A DNA stretch of 14,766 nt from an uncultured Bacilli bacterium (GTDB taxonomy: Bacteria; Bacillota_I; Bacilli_A; RF39; UBA660): positions 1 through 14,766 of the forward strand of contig CANPYA010000019.1 in the NCBI GenBank assembly GCA_947587565.1, read 5' to 3'. Shown here one piece after another: positions 1 through 7,699 of the stretch. The position numbers and the translations under genes were made by a program. Each line of letters starts with the position of its first letter. Within the stretch, counting starts at the first letter, position 1. The notes below the pieces were generated by a model. The model ran no database searches. It saw only the letters and a list, made by a program, of their open reading frames with translations, and was not told the origin of the DNA.

Positions 1-267
1 AAATTAGATCAAGTATATGACGGGGATGAGTTAATGGGAGAAATAAGAAAAGAAATAGAAGAGTTAACTGGTGACTTCGATTCATTATTATACTATGACA
101 AAAAGGCTCTTGAGAAGAGAATGGGCGAATGGCTTGGTAAAAAAGCAATGGTCAGTGCTATGCTAGACGGAAAAGAACCTTATGAAAAAATACTAAATTA
201 TACTAAATTATCAGAAAAAGAATTTTCTGAGATGTTAGAAGAAATTGAAAAAGAGAGAGAAAATTAA
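1..267 (+). CDS. C-terminal end of a probable Rpn-family PD-(D/E)XK protein (5' partial), with an internal start at 34
   Basis: The frame is open from base 1 to the TAA at 265-267 with no upstream stop, so the gene probably begins left of the window. An ATG at 34 is preceded by GGGG (22-25) at ribosome-site spacing, so a 77-residue product could also be made separately. The visible part is highly charged and helical. It contains GDFDSLLYYDKKALEKRMG near residues 14-32 of the short form and ends with a motif like ILNYTKLSEKEFSEML. The pattern of an acidic helix, 'Y-D/E-K-x-A/L', a variable linker, and a terminal 'T-x-LS-x-x-E' helix is typical of the variable C-terminal tail of Rpn (PDDEXK_2/transposase_31) proteins. 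In that family, C-terminal domains made from internal starts are reported to act as antitoxins of the full-length nuclease. The catalytic part is not in the window, so the family call is inference. The gene overlaps the next one by one base. Confidence 0.5.
   Translation, partial: KLDQVYDGDELMGEIRKEIEELTGDFDSLLYYDKKALEKRMGEWLGKKAMVSAMLDGKEPYEKILNYTKLSEKEFSEMLEEIEKEREN
61..134 (+). repeat. Direct repeat copy A of the small-gene pair
   Basis: This 74-base block matches 291-364 at 69 positions by eye, at an offset of 230. Four of the five differences are synonymous, while the DNA immediately outside the block diverges quickly. That indicates tandem duplication with the central helix kept constant, or recent conversion. 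Confidence 0.85.
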
Positions 268-509
268 TGAATAAAGTAGAAGGATTACAAGAGTTAATTG
301 GCGACTTTGATTCATTATTATACTATGACAAAAAAGCTCTTGAGAAAAGAATGGGCGAATGGCTAACTAAAAAGGATATTATTAAAAATTTGTTAAATTC
401 AAGACTAAGTAAAGATGAAATATTTCAAGCTGTTAATTTATCTGAAAAAGAATTTTCAGAGATGTTGAATGAAATAAAAGAAGAATCAGAAATACCAGAA
501 AATGACTAA
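267..509 (+). CDS. Small charged protein, tandem paralogue of the preceding tail
   Basis: This 80-residue protein starts at ATG 267, which overlaps the previous TAA (TAATG), so translation is probably coupled. Residues 12-33 nearly repeat the upstream protein (GDFDSLLYYDKKALEKRMGE is shared), and both end in an LSEKEFSEML helix. The linker between these blocks (DIIKNLLNSRLSKDEIFQAV here) differs strongly. There is no signal peptide, membrane segment or recognisable catalytic motif. It looks like a free-standing copy of the C-terminal tail of the upstream gene. If that gene is Rpn-like, this protein could be a second antitoxin-like (RpnS-type) product, but this is inference. The stop codon lies inside the stem of the terminator that follows. 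Confidence 0.6.
   Translation: MNKVEGLQELIGDFDSLLYYDKKALEKRMGEWLTKKDIIKNLLNSRLSKDEIFQAVNLSEKEFSEMLNEIKEESEIPEND
291..364 (+). repeat. Direct repeat copy B of the small-gene pair
   Basis: Partner of the block at 61-134. It encodes the shared helix of the second small protein. The only amino-acid change inside the block is Thr to Ile, at the base matching position 68. Confidence 0.85.
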
Positions 510-527
510 TTATTTTAGTCGTTTTTT
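501..527 (+). terminator. Intrinsic terminator after the small-gene pair
   Basis: GACTAA (504-509) pairs with TTAGTC (515-520) across a five-base loop. The stem extends outward through a T-G pair and A-T pairs, and a run of six T follows (522-527). The stop codon of the upstream gene is inside the stem. It separates the small genes from the pcrA operon. Confidence 0.75.
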
Positions 528-528
528 A

Positions 529-557
529 ATGACTAAATTTGTATTCAATGATATAAT
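529..557 (+). promoter_or_regulatory. Promoter of the pcrA operon
   Basis: The -10 TATAAT (552-557) is perfect and carries an extended TG at 549-550. The -35-like ATGACT (529-534) lies 17 bases upstream. The ribosome site GAGG (574-577) precedes ATG 585. Confidence 0.7.
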
Positions 558-584
558 AAATCTAGAAAAAGATGAGGTAGCAAT

Positions 585-2660
585 ATGGAATATTTAGACA
601 ACTTAAATAAAGAACAAAAAGAAGCAGTAATGCATAAAGGAGGGCCATGTCTTGTCGTCGCCGGCGCTGGTTCTGGTAAGACTAAAGTCTTAACAACAAG
701 AATTGCTTATTTAATTCAAGAAGGTATTTTTAGTGGAAATATCTTAGCCATAACATTTACCAATAAAGCGGCGAAAGAAATGAAAGAGCGAATTAGTAAA
801 ATTGTCGAAGATAACTATGCTTTTGTAGGAACTTTTCATTCTTTTGGTTTAAGAATTATTAAAGAAAATTATAATACTTTAAATTTACAAAGTAATTTTA
901 CAATTTTAGATTCTGATGATGTTTTAAGTCTAATTAAGAAAACGATGAAAGATTTAGGTTACGATATTAAACAAATATCTCCTTACTATATTCGAAATAA
1001 AATTAGTTTTATTAAAAATGAAATGTTAAGTGATAGTGAAATAGACCGTTTATTAATTTCTGAACTCGATAAAATCGCAAAAGAAGTATACTATGCATAT
1101 GAAAAAGTTTTAAGTAAAAATAATGTTATAGATTTTGATGATTTATTAAAATTACCAGTGACATTATTTAAAGAACATCCTAGTATATTAGAACATTATC
1201 AAGAAAAATATCAATATATCTTAGTAGATGAATATCAAGATACTAATGAAGTCCAATATCAATTAATTAAATTATTAAGTAAAAAATATCGCAATATCTT
1301 TGTCGTTGGCGATCAAAATCAAGCCATATATGGTTTTAGACAAGCTAATTATAAGAATATTGTTAATTTTGAAAAAGATTATCCAGATGCTTTAGTAGTG
1401 GTTCTAAATCAAAATTATCGGAGTACTACGAATATTTTAAATGCCGCGAATTCAGTGATTAAAAATAATATTGAAAGAAAAGATGTTAATTTATATAGTG
1501 ATTTAGGAGAGGGCATTAAAGTTAAATATCTAAGATGTCAAAATTCAAATAGTGAAGTAGATTTTATTTTAAAAGAAATTAATTCGCTCTTAAGTTTAGG
1601 TTATGAAAAAAAAGATATTGCTATTTTTTACCGGACTAATGCGCAATCCCGGATTTATGAAGATGCCATGTTAAAAGCGAATATTCCTTATAAAGTTGTC
1701 GGTAGTTTTTATTTCTATAAAAGAAAAGAAATTAAAGATTTAATTAGTTATTTAAAATTAATATTAAATCATGATGATGATATTGCGTTAAAAAGAATTA
1801 TTAATGAACCTAAAAGAGGTATTGGCGAAAAAACTATTGATAATTTAGAGACGATGGCGAATATTGAAGGTAAATCCATTTTTGAGATGTTAAATAAAGG
1901 GAAAGAACTAGAGTTTAAAAATTTAATTAATGATTTATCTGAGAAAGCCAAAAATTTATCATTAACCGAATTAATTGATGCCATCCTAGAAAATACCGGA
2001 ATAAAGAAAGAACTCACTTCTGGTGATATTGAAGGGGAATTAAGACTTGAAAACTTAATGGAATTTAGAAGTATTACGGAAACTTATCAAAATGTGACCG
2101 GCAGTGTTAATTTAAGTGATTTCTTAGATGAAATAAGTTTAGTCGCCGATATTACCGAACATCAAAATGTAGAAGATGCTATTACTTTAATGACTTTGCA
2201 TTCCGCGAAAGGGTTAGAGTTTAAAGTTGTCTTTATGGTCGGAATGGAAGATGGTATAATGCCCCATGCGAATTCTTTTGAAGAAGAAAATGGTTTAGAA
2301 GAAGAAAGAAGACTCTGTTATGTCGGTATTACGAGAGCGAAAGAAAGATTATATTTAACTAGTGCCAAGGTAAGAATGCTTTATGGAAGGGATACTTTAA
2401 ATCCACCAAGTAGATTTATTAAAGAAATAGATCCTGCTTATTTAGAAAGTAATACGGAAGAAGTTAAAAAGATTAATAAGCAAGAACTTTATAATGATAA
2501 TAGTAATGCAGAATATCGAAGTGGCGAACGAATTACCCACAAATTATTTGGGCCCGGTGTTATAATAGATGTAGATGATAGGTTCTTAATAATTGCCTTT
2601 AATAAAAGATATGGTATTAAAAAAGTTTTAAAAAACTATACAGGTATTAAGAAAGGATGA
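585..2660 (+). CDS. pcrA: ATP-dependent DNA helicase PcrA/UvrD
   Basis: Superfamily 1A 3'-5' DNA helicase of 691 residues, used in repair, replication restart and removal of recombinase from DNA. Visible motifs in order are Q11 of the Q motif, Walker A AGAGSGKT (26-33), TFTNKAAKEM (57-66), GTFHSFGLRII (82-92), Walker B VDEYQDT (214-220), VGDQNQAIYGFR (241-252), NYRST (277-281) and the motif VI region YVGITRAKERLYL (579-591). The tail from about residue 647 (GERITHKLFGPGVI) is the Tudor-like C-terminal domain that lets PcrA bind RNA polymerase, so the protein is full length though slightly shorter than usual. The start at 585 has a well-placed GAGG. It heads an operon with the nucleotidyltransferase and ligA, and its last codons contain the ribosome site of the next gene. 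PcrA-ligA adjacency is common in Bacillota. Confidence 0.97.
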   Translation: MEYLDNLNKEQKEAVMHKGGPCLVVAGAGSGKTKVLTTRIAYLIQEGIFSGNILAITFTNKAAKEMKERISKIVEDNYAFVGTFHSFGLRIIKENYNTLNLQSNFTILDSDDVLSLIKKTMKDLGYDIKQISPYYIRNKISFIKNEMLSDSEIDRLLISELDKIAKEVYYAYEKVLSKNNVIDFDDLLKLPVTLFKEHPSILEHYQEKYQYILVDEYQDTNEVQYQLIKLLSKKYRNIFVVGDQNQAIYGFRQANYKNIVNFEKDYPDALVVVLNQNYRSTTNILNAANSVIKNNIERKDVNLYSDLGEGIKVKYLRCQNSNSEVDFILKEINSLLSLGYEKKDIAIFYRTNAQSRIYEDAMLKANIPYKVVGSFYFYKRKEIKDLISYLKLILNHDDDIALKRIINEPKRGIGEKTIDNLETMANIEGKSIFEMLNKGKELEFKNLINDLSEKAKNLSLTELIDAILENTGIKKELTSGDIEGELRLENLMEFRSITETYQNVTGSVNLSDFLDEISLVADITEHQNVEDAITLMTLHSAKGLEFKVVFMVGMEDGIMPHANSFEEENGLEEERRLCYVGITRAKERLYLTSAKVRMLYGRDTLNPPSRFIKEIDPAYLESNTEEVKKINKQELYNDNSNAEYRSGERITHKLFGPGVIIDVDDRFLIIAFNKRYGIKKVLKNYTGIKKG

Positions 2661-2664
2661 TAAA

Positions 2665-3567
2665 ATGAAAAAAGATTTAACACTTGTAGTTTTAGCGGCC
2701 GGGATGGGGTCAAGATTTGGAGGTCTTAAGCAAATTGAACCAGTAGGACCTAATGGCGAGTTTATTATTGATTATTCCATAAAAGATGCTTTAGTCGCTG
2801 GTTTCAATAAAGTTGTATTCATAATAAAGGAAGAAAATTATGAAATATTTAAAGATACGATTGGGAAAAGAATTGAAGATAAAATAAAAGTTTCTTATGT
2901 TTTCCAAAAAAATAGTGATGTGCCAGAAGGGGTAGTTATTCCAAAAGACCGGGTAAAACCTTTAGGAACAGCCCAAGCTATTTATGCCGCAAGAGATGTG
3001 GTAAATGAAAACTTTGCGATGATTAATGCGGATGATTTTTATGGCCGAGATGCTTATTTGAAAGCTGCAGAATTTTTAAATAATTGTGCTCAAGATGAAT
3101 ATGCTAATGTTGCTTATGAAGTTGGTAATACTTTAACAATGAATGGCGAGGTTAAAAGAGGTATTATTTTTGCAAATGGTAATGAAATAGATAAGATAAT
3201 TGAAAGTTCTGTTCAAAGTGTTGATGGGGTAATTATTGCCAAACCTTTATCAGGAGACCCAGAATTTACTATACCTTTTAATCAACCCGTATCAATGAAT
3301 TTATTTTGTTTTACGCCAAGAATATTTACTTATTTAAAAGATAATATTAAAGATTTCTTCTTAAATAATAAAGATTTAATGACTTGTGAATGGTTAGTAC
3401 CGGATGTAGCAACTCATAGTGCGGAAGCTAATCATAAAAAAATAAAATTAGTTACCACAACTAGTAAACATTATGGTATGACTTATCGAGAAGATTTAGA
3501 AACTCTAAAAGAAGGAATCAATAGCGAAATAGAAAAAGGTGTATATAATAATAATTTATGGGGGTAA
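2665..3567 (+). CDS. Sugar-phosphate-type nucleotidyltransferase
   Basis: This 300-residue cytoplasmic enzyme has the nucleotidyltransferase (GT-A-like) fold and probably joins an NTP to a sugar phosphate or related acceptor to make an activated precursor. The glycine-rich NTP loop LAAGMGSRFGGLKQ is at 10-23, a GTAQA base-binding segment at 101-105, and the metal-binding NADDFYG at 121-127. The family resembles GlmU/GalU-type N-terminal domains but lacks the left-handed helix acyltransferase domain, and the substrate cannot be read from sequence. It starts five bases after the pcrA stop, with an AAAGGATG ribosome site inside the pcrA end, and its final codons (GGGGGT, about 3559-3564) supply the ribosome site for ligA. 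It is therefore tightly embedded in a DNA-repair operon, which does not by itself explain its role. Confidence 0.85.
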   Translation: MKKDLTLVVLAAGMGSRFGGLKQIEPVGPNGEFIIDYSIKDALVAGFNKVVFIIKEENYEIFKDTIGKRIEDKIKVSYVFQKNSDVPEGVVIPKDRVKPLGTAQAIYAARDVVNENFAMINADDFYGRDAYLKAAEFLNNCAQDEYANVAYEVGNTLTMNGEVKRGIIFANGNEIDKIIESSVQSVDGVIIAKPLSGDPEFTIPFNQPVSMNLFCFTPRIFTYLKDNIKDFFLNNKDLMTCEWLVPDVATHSAEANHKKIKLVTTTSKHYGMTYREDLETLKEGINSEIEKGVYNNNLWG

Positions 3568-3570
3568 AAA

Positions 3571-5568
3571 ATGAATCCAAAAGAAAGAATAGAAGAATTA
3601 GTTAAAATAATTAATGAAGCCAATTACAATTATTATGTTTTAGATAATCCCACAATAACGGATCAAGAATTTGATAAATATTTAAGAGAATTAGAAGAAT
3701 TAGAAAAAAAATATCCGGAATATACTTTAGTTGATAGTCCTACTAAAAGAGTTGGGGGCGAAGTTTTAGATAAATTTACGAAAGTAACTCATAAAATTCC
3801 CATGCTAAGTATTGGCGATGTTTTTAATGAAGATGAAGTAAGAGAATTTGATGAGAGAATTAAAAAAATGGGCGTAAATCCGGAATATGTTTGTGAATTA
3901 AAAATTGATGGTTTAGCGGTTTCTTTACAATATGAAAAAGGGGTTCTTGTAAGAGGAGCTACCAGAGGTGATGGTGTAGTAGGTGAAGATATTACCCATA
4001 ATGTTAAAACAATTAAAGCCATTCCTTTAAAATTAACTCGCGATATAGATATTGAAGTAAGAGGCGAAATCTATATGGAAAAGGAAACTCTAGCGAAATT
4101 AAATCGCGAAAGAGAATTAGAAGGATTACCTCTTTTACAAAATGTCCGAAATGCGGCAGCCGGTAGTGTAAGACAATTAGATAGTAAAGTGGCAGCTAAA
4201 AGAAATTTAAATAATTTTATTTATCATTTACCTAATCCTTTAGATTATGGTATAGAAAAACATGATGAAGCCTTAAAATTTATGAGTGATTTAGGATTTA
4301 AAGTAAATCCCGCGAATAGATTAGTACATTCGATTGATGAAGCCATTGAATTTATCGAAGAATATACTTTAAAAAGAGCCGACTTACCTTATGAAATTGA
4401 TGGCGTGGTTATTAAAGTTAATGATATAAATGAGCAAAGAGAACTTGGTAGTACTGCGAAATATCCAAGATGGGTAGTAGCGTATAAATTTCCCCATAAT
4501 GATGTCTTAACTAAATTAACGGATATTATTTTTACTGTGGGAAGAACGGGACAAATCACCCCAAATGCTGTGTTGGAACCAGTTTTAGTTATGGGTTCGA
4601 CCATTAAAAGAGCGACTTTACATAATGAAGACTTTGTTAATAATTTAGGTTTAATGATTGGGGATATAGTTGAAGTCCATAAAGCCGGCGATGTTATACC
4701 AGAAGTTAAAGGAGCCTTAAAAGAAAGAAGAACCGGTGCTGAAAAACCATTTGTAATGATTACGGAGTGTCCAATTTGTAAGGCTAAATTAGTAAAAAAA
4801 GAAGGTCAAGTCGATTATTATTGTCCTAATCCAAATTGTCCCGCGCGAGGTATTGAAGCCTTAATTCATTTTGCTTCCAGAGATGCTATGAATATTGATG
4901 GTTTAGGGGATGAAATAATTGAAGACTTCTATAATTTAGGTTTCTTAAAAAGTATTACGGATTTTTACCATTTAAAAGATTATGAAGAAGAAATTTTATC
5001 TTTAGAAGGTTTTGGCCGTAAAAGTTTTGAAAATATGATTAATGCCATTGAAAATACCAAACATAATAGTTTAGAAAAATTATTATTTGGTTTAGGTATC
5101 AGTGGGGTTGGAAGTAAAACCGCCAAAATCTTAGCCGAAAACTATGGCCATATTGATGCTTTAATGAATGCTTCGGTTGAAGATTTATTAACCATCAAAG
5201 ATATTGGGGATATTCTTGCAAAAAGTATTTATAATTATTTTAAAGAAAATCGTAATTTAATTGATAAATTAAAAATGTTAGATATTAATATGGAATATTT
5301 AGGAGTTAAAAAGAAAACTAGTGATTATATAACTGGTAAGAAATTTGTTATGACCGGAGCTATATCATTTATGCCAAGAGATGAAATTAAAAGGTTAATT
5401 GAAGAATATAATGGAACATTCGCCGATAGTGTTAGTAAAAAAACTGATGTGGTAATTGTGGGGTCAGACCCAGGTAGTAAATATGATAAAGCGAAAGAAC
5501 TTGGTATTACAATTTGGAATGAAGAAATGTTTAAAAAAGTAGTTGACAGTTTAAATAGTAATGAATAA
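3571..5568 (+). CDS. ligA: NAD-dependent DNA ligase LigA
   Basis: This 665-residue ligase seals nicks in replication and repair using NAD+. Domain Ia (EANYNYYVLDNPTITDQEFD, about 16-35) binds NMN. The adenylated lysine is K111 in the KIDG motif (111-114). GEIYM (167 on) and DGVVIKVN (277-284) are the later nucleotidyltransferase motifs. The OB fold includes TVGRTGQITPNAVLEPV (322-338). Four zinc cysteines are at 400, 403, 418 and 423. Helix-hairpin-helix repeats run from about 430 to 570, and a C-terminal BRCT domain starts near 586. Length and domain order are those of a normal, complete LigA. It is the last gene of the operon, three bases after the nucleotidyltransferase stop. No convincing hairpin terminator follows, so some read-through into the next gene is possible. 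Confidence 0.97.
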   Translation: MNPKERIEELVKIINEANYNYYVLDNPTITDQEFDKYLRELEELEKKYPEYTLVDSPTKRVGGEVLDKFTKVTHKIPMLSIGDVFNEDEVREFDERIKKMGVNPEYVCELKIDGLAVSLQYEKGVLVRGATRGDGVVGEDITHNVKTIKAIPLKLTRDIDIEVRGEIYMEKETLAKLNRERELEGLPLLQNVRNAAAGSVRQLDSKVAAKRNLNNFIYHLPNPLDYGIEKHDEALKFMSDLGFKVNPANRLVHSIDEAIEFIEEYTLKRADLPYEIDGVVIKVNDINEQRELGSTAKYPRWVVAYKFPHNDVLTKLTDIIFTVGRTGQITPNAVLEPVLVMGSTIKRATLHNEDFVNNLGLMIGDIVEVHKAGDVIPEVKGALKERRTGAEKPFVMITECPICKAKLVKKEGQVDYYCPNPNCPARGIEALIHFASRDAMNIDGLGDEIIEDFYNLGFLKSITDFYHLKDYEEEILSLEGFGRKSFENMINAIENTKHNSLEKLLFGLGISGVGSKTAKILAENYGHIDALMNASVEDLLTIKDIGDILAKSIYNYFKENRNLIDKLKMLDINMEYLGVKKKTSDYITGKKFVMTGAISFMPRDEIKRLIEEYNGTFADSVSKKTDVVIVGSDPGSKYDKAKELGITIWNEEMFKKVVDSLNSNE

Positions 5569-5577
5569 AGATATTTA

Positions 5578-5607
5578 TTGATTTTTATTTTGAAAGTACT
5601 TTATAAT
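5578..5607 (+). promoter_or_regulatory. Promoter of the surface-protein gene
   Basis: TTGATT (5578-5583), an 18-base spacer and a perfect TATAAT (5602-5607). The ribosome site AAGGT (5609-5613) lies upstream of ATG 5623. The promoter begins only nine bases after the ligA stop. Confidence 0.65.
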
Positions 5608-5622
5608 TAAGGTAGTGATAAT

Positions 5623-7422
5623 ATGCAAAAAAGTAAAATTAAAAAAATTTTATTAATTTGTTTAATGCTAATTGAAGGGGTTAGTATCTTTTTAGCGTAT
5701 CAAAGTTATATGATTAAGCCTAAAGAAAGTAAGATTATAAGAAACAATAAATCATACGCAATTATGTTAGAAGATAAAGACCATTTAGGAACATATAATG
5801 AATATCCTGAAAACACTTGGCCAGGTGTTGGTTATATTTTAAATATTGAAATGTCTAGTTGTGTTGATAGTGCCGGCAAAGAAATGGAAGGTTTACTAAC
5901 TTTTGATAATGAAGAAAGAATAGCGACAGTTAAAAGTAAAAAAGAAACTTATTGTTATTTATATTTTAAATATGATCCAGCTCCAGTAGAAATAAGTGGA
6001 TTTAGTATAACACCCGTAAAAACTAATAATGGTAAAAAATATACTAACTTAGAAAGAAATAAAGCAACACTAGATTGGACAGATGATGATATTCAATATT
6101 ATTGTTTAACTGAATCAGAAGAAAAGCCAAAAATAGCTTGTGATGGTAAATGGACAAAAAGTAATGGCGTAAAACATATTGAAGTAGATTATATTTTTGA
6201 TAATAAAACAAATGAAGATAAAAAAGTTTATGCTTATACGAAAGATTTTGGTGGAAGTCCTTCACCTAGAAAAGATGAATTAATAAATTACGATACAATT
6301 GGTCCTACAATAATTCCCACACCAAATGGCACAAAAAATAGTGACACCAATAGTTGGTATAAGACGATGAATATAACTTTAACTGGTGATGATGGCGTAG
6401 GAATAGGAACGCAAAATATTAAATATTGTATAACAACAGAAGGTAGTTGTACTCCAGATAAGACAATAAATGGTGGAAGTTGTATAGTTTCATTACCAAC
6501 TGATAGTAAAACCCAAAAAATATGCTATCAAGGAGAAGATTTACTTGGTCAAAAAGGAGCTGCTAATACTTGTATGAATACAATTTACCAAGTTGATGGT
6601 AGTGAACCAACATTGACAGTTAGAGAATTAAGTAGTGATAGAGGATTAGGAGAATGGGTACGAAGAGTAAGCATTTATTCTACAAGTAGTGATACTGGGA
6701 GTGGAGTAAAAAGTTTGAAATATTGTATTGCTAAAGATGGGACTCAATGTACACCAAATATTGAAGAAGAAACAAGTAGTAAAACAATATTTTTAGGAAA
6801 TAATACTGATTATGACGAAGAACAAATGTTATGTGCAGAAGTAATTGATAATGCCGGTAATAGCAGTGGTGTAAAATGCAGTAAAAAATATAAAGTTGAT
6901 GGAATACCACCTTCCTGTGGAGGTATACGTAAAGCCAAAGGAGTAGGAACTGTTGATGGTGTATCAGGCTATGTTATGTGTAATGATGGAATAAGTGGTT
7001 GTTTGTCGAGACTTTCTTACTTTAGTAATTTAAAAAGTACAACTGATGTTGAAATAAGAGATATTGCAGGCAATGTTAGAAAGTGTTCTGTAAATATAAC
7101 TTCAAAAATTCAAAAAAGAACTAGAAGTTGTAATGGACGTTCGGATTGTCATAGTAAGTGGAATTGTACAGAGACATGTACTATTTATCATTGCGTTCAT
7201 AATTTAGCAGACGCAGTAGGTTGGGATACTGATTGTGTGCAATCTAATCCTTATCCAGGTGGATATTGTGGTCCAAAAAGTACGGTTTGCACTGATGGAT
7301 ATTATAACTATTGGTCTGGTGATGATTGCCCTTGCACTAGTAAAACTGATTGGTCAGCATGGTCTGATGTGGATAATTGTTCAGAAGGAGAATATACTGA
7401 ATGTCAGACATTATATAGTTGA
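5623..7422 (+). CDS. Membrane-anchored cysteine-rich surface protein with Ig-like repeats
   Basis: This 599-residue protein has a short basic N-terminus, then a hydrophobic stretch at about 9-26 with no clear cleavage site, so it is probably an N-terminally anchored extracellular protein. Three or so beta-rich modules follow, each of about 95 residues. They share a 'KYCI' strand, a second cysteine strand with an 'xDxxGN'-like turn (GEDLLGQ, VIDNAGN) and a closing 'Y-x-VDG-x-x-P' (YDTIGPT, VDGSEPT, VDGIPPS). That pattern is seen in bacterial Ig-like modules with a paired disulfide. The last 110 residues are rich in Cys, Trp and Tyr, and end with TDWSAWSDVDNCS, which recalls the WSxWS core of thrombospondin type-1 repeats. 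No LPxTG anchor is present. The role is unknown; adhesion or host contact is a guess. It has its own promoter and a low-GC composition like its neighbours. Confidence 0.75.
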   Translation: MQKSKIKKILLICLMLIEGVSIFLAYQSYMIKPKESKIIRNNKSYAIMLEDKDHLGTYNEYPENTWPGVGYILNIEMSSCVDSAGKEMEGLLTFDNEERIATVKSKKETYCYLYFKYDPAPVEISGFSITPVKTNNGKKYTNLERNKATLDWTDDDIQYYCLTESEEKPKIACDGKWTKSNGVKHIEVDYIFDNKTNEDKKVYAYTKDFGGSPSPRKDELINYDTIGPTIIPTPNGTKNSDTNSWYKTMNITLTGDDGVGIGTQNIKYCITTEGSCTPDKTINGGSCIVSLPTDSKTQKICYQGEDLLGQKGAANTCMNTIYQVDGSEPTLTVRELSSDRGLGEWVRRVSIYSTSSDTGSGVKSLKYCIAKDGTQCTPNIEEETSSKTIFLGNNTDYDEEQMLCAEVIDNAGNSSGVKCSKKYKVDGIPPSCGGIRKAKGVGTVDGVSGYVMCNDGISGCLSRLSYFSNLKSTTDVEIRDIAGNVRKCSVNITSKIQKRTRSCNGRSDCHSKWNCTETCTIYHCVHNLADAVGWDTDCVQSNPYPGGYCGPKSTVCTDGYYNYWSGDDCPCTSKTDWSAWSDVDNCSEGEYTECQTLYS

Positions 7423-7525
7423 CCTGAAGTTTTAGTATTGTATGGCAAAAATATGTAATTTTTTCCGAAACTTATAAGAAATAAACAAAAAATAACGAAA
7501 AAAATAGAGGAACAAAACAACTAAT

Positions 7526-7539
7526 ATGGTTGAAACCAT
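7526..7539 (+). other. Short perfect inverted repeat
   Basis: ATGGTT (7526-7531) and AACCAT (7534-7539) are separated by two bases. It lies in the 277-base spacer between the surface protein and the next gene and has no T run, so it is not a terminator; a protein-binding site is possible. No clear terminator follows the surface-protein gene. Confidence 0.35.
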
Positions 7540-7613
7540 TAAAGAGATTGAGGTGATTTTACTCACGAAATGTGTTTCTAACACCAAGACAAGTCCAAGT
7601 AAATTTATTATAT

Positions 7614-7637
7614 GTTTAATACATGGTTTAATACATG
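7614..7637 (+). repeat. Tandem 12-bp repeat upstream of a promoter (possible operator)
   Basis: GTTTAATACATG occurs twice head to tail (7614-7625 and 7626-7637). A degenerate third element, GTTTGACCATG (7654-7664), lies inside the spacer of the promoter that follows. The repeat ends four bases before the -35, which suits a regulator-binding site. Confidence 0.6.
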
Positions 7638-7641
7638 GTAG

Positions 7642-7671
7642 TTGACAATATAAGTTTGACCATGATATAAT
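7642..7671 (+). promoter_or_regulatory. Near-consensus promoter of the 7700 gene
   Basis: TTGACA (7642-7647), an 18-base spacer, and TATAAT (7666-7671) with an extended TG (7663-7664). Both hexamers are perfect, making this one of the two strongest-looking promoters in the window. Confidence 0.85.
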
Positions 7672-7699
7672 AAATTTCCTTCAAAAGGGGATGAGTTAT

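Noticed and set aside
585..2660. A TGA=Trp genetic code, as in some mollicutes
   Set aside because: pcrA ends at a TGA exactly at the family C-terminus, and tryptophans are encoded by TGG throughout.
1769..4604. Several minus-strand frames inside pcrA and ligA
   Set aside because: They are shadows of strongly conserved plus-strand genes, with no ribosome sites or family resemblance.
6044..6265. A minus-strand frame in the surface-protein gene
   Set aside because: It is an aromatic-rich antisense shadow of the plus-strand gene.
7235..7435. A second plus frame at the end of the surface-protein gene, as evidence of a frameshift
   Set aside because: Its translation is unrelated hydrophobic sequence, while the main frame keeps its Cys/Trp pattern to the stop.
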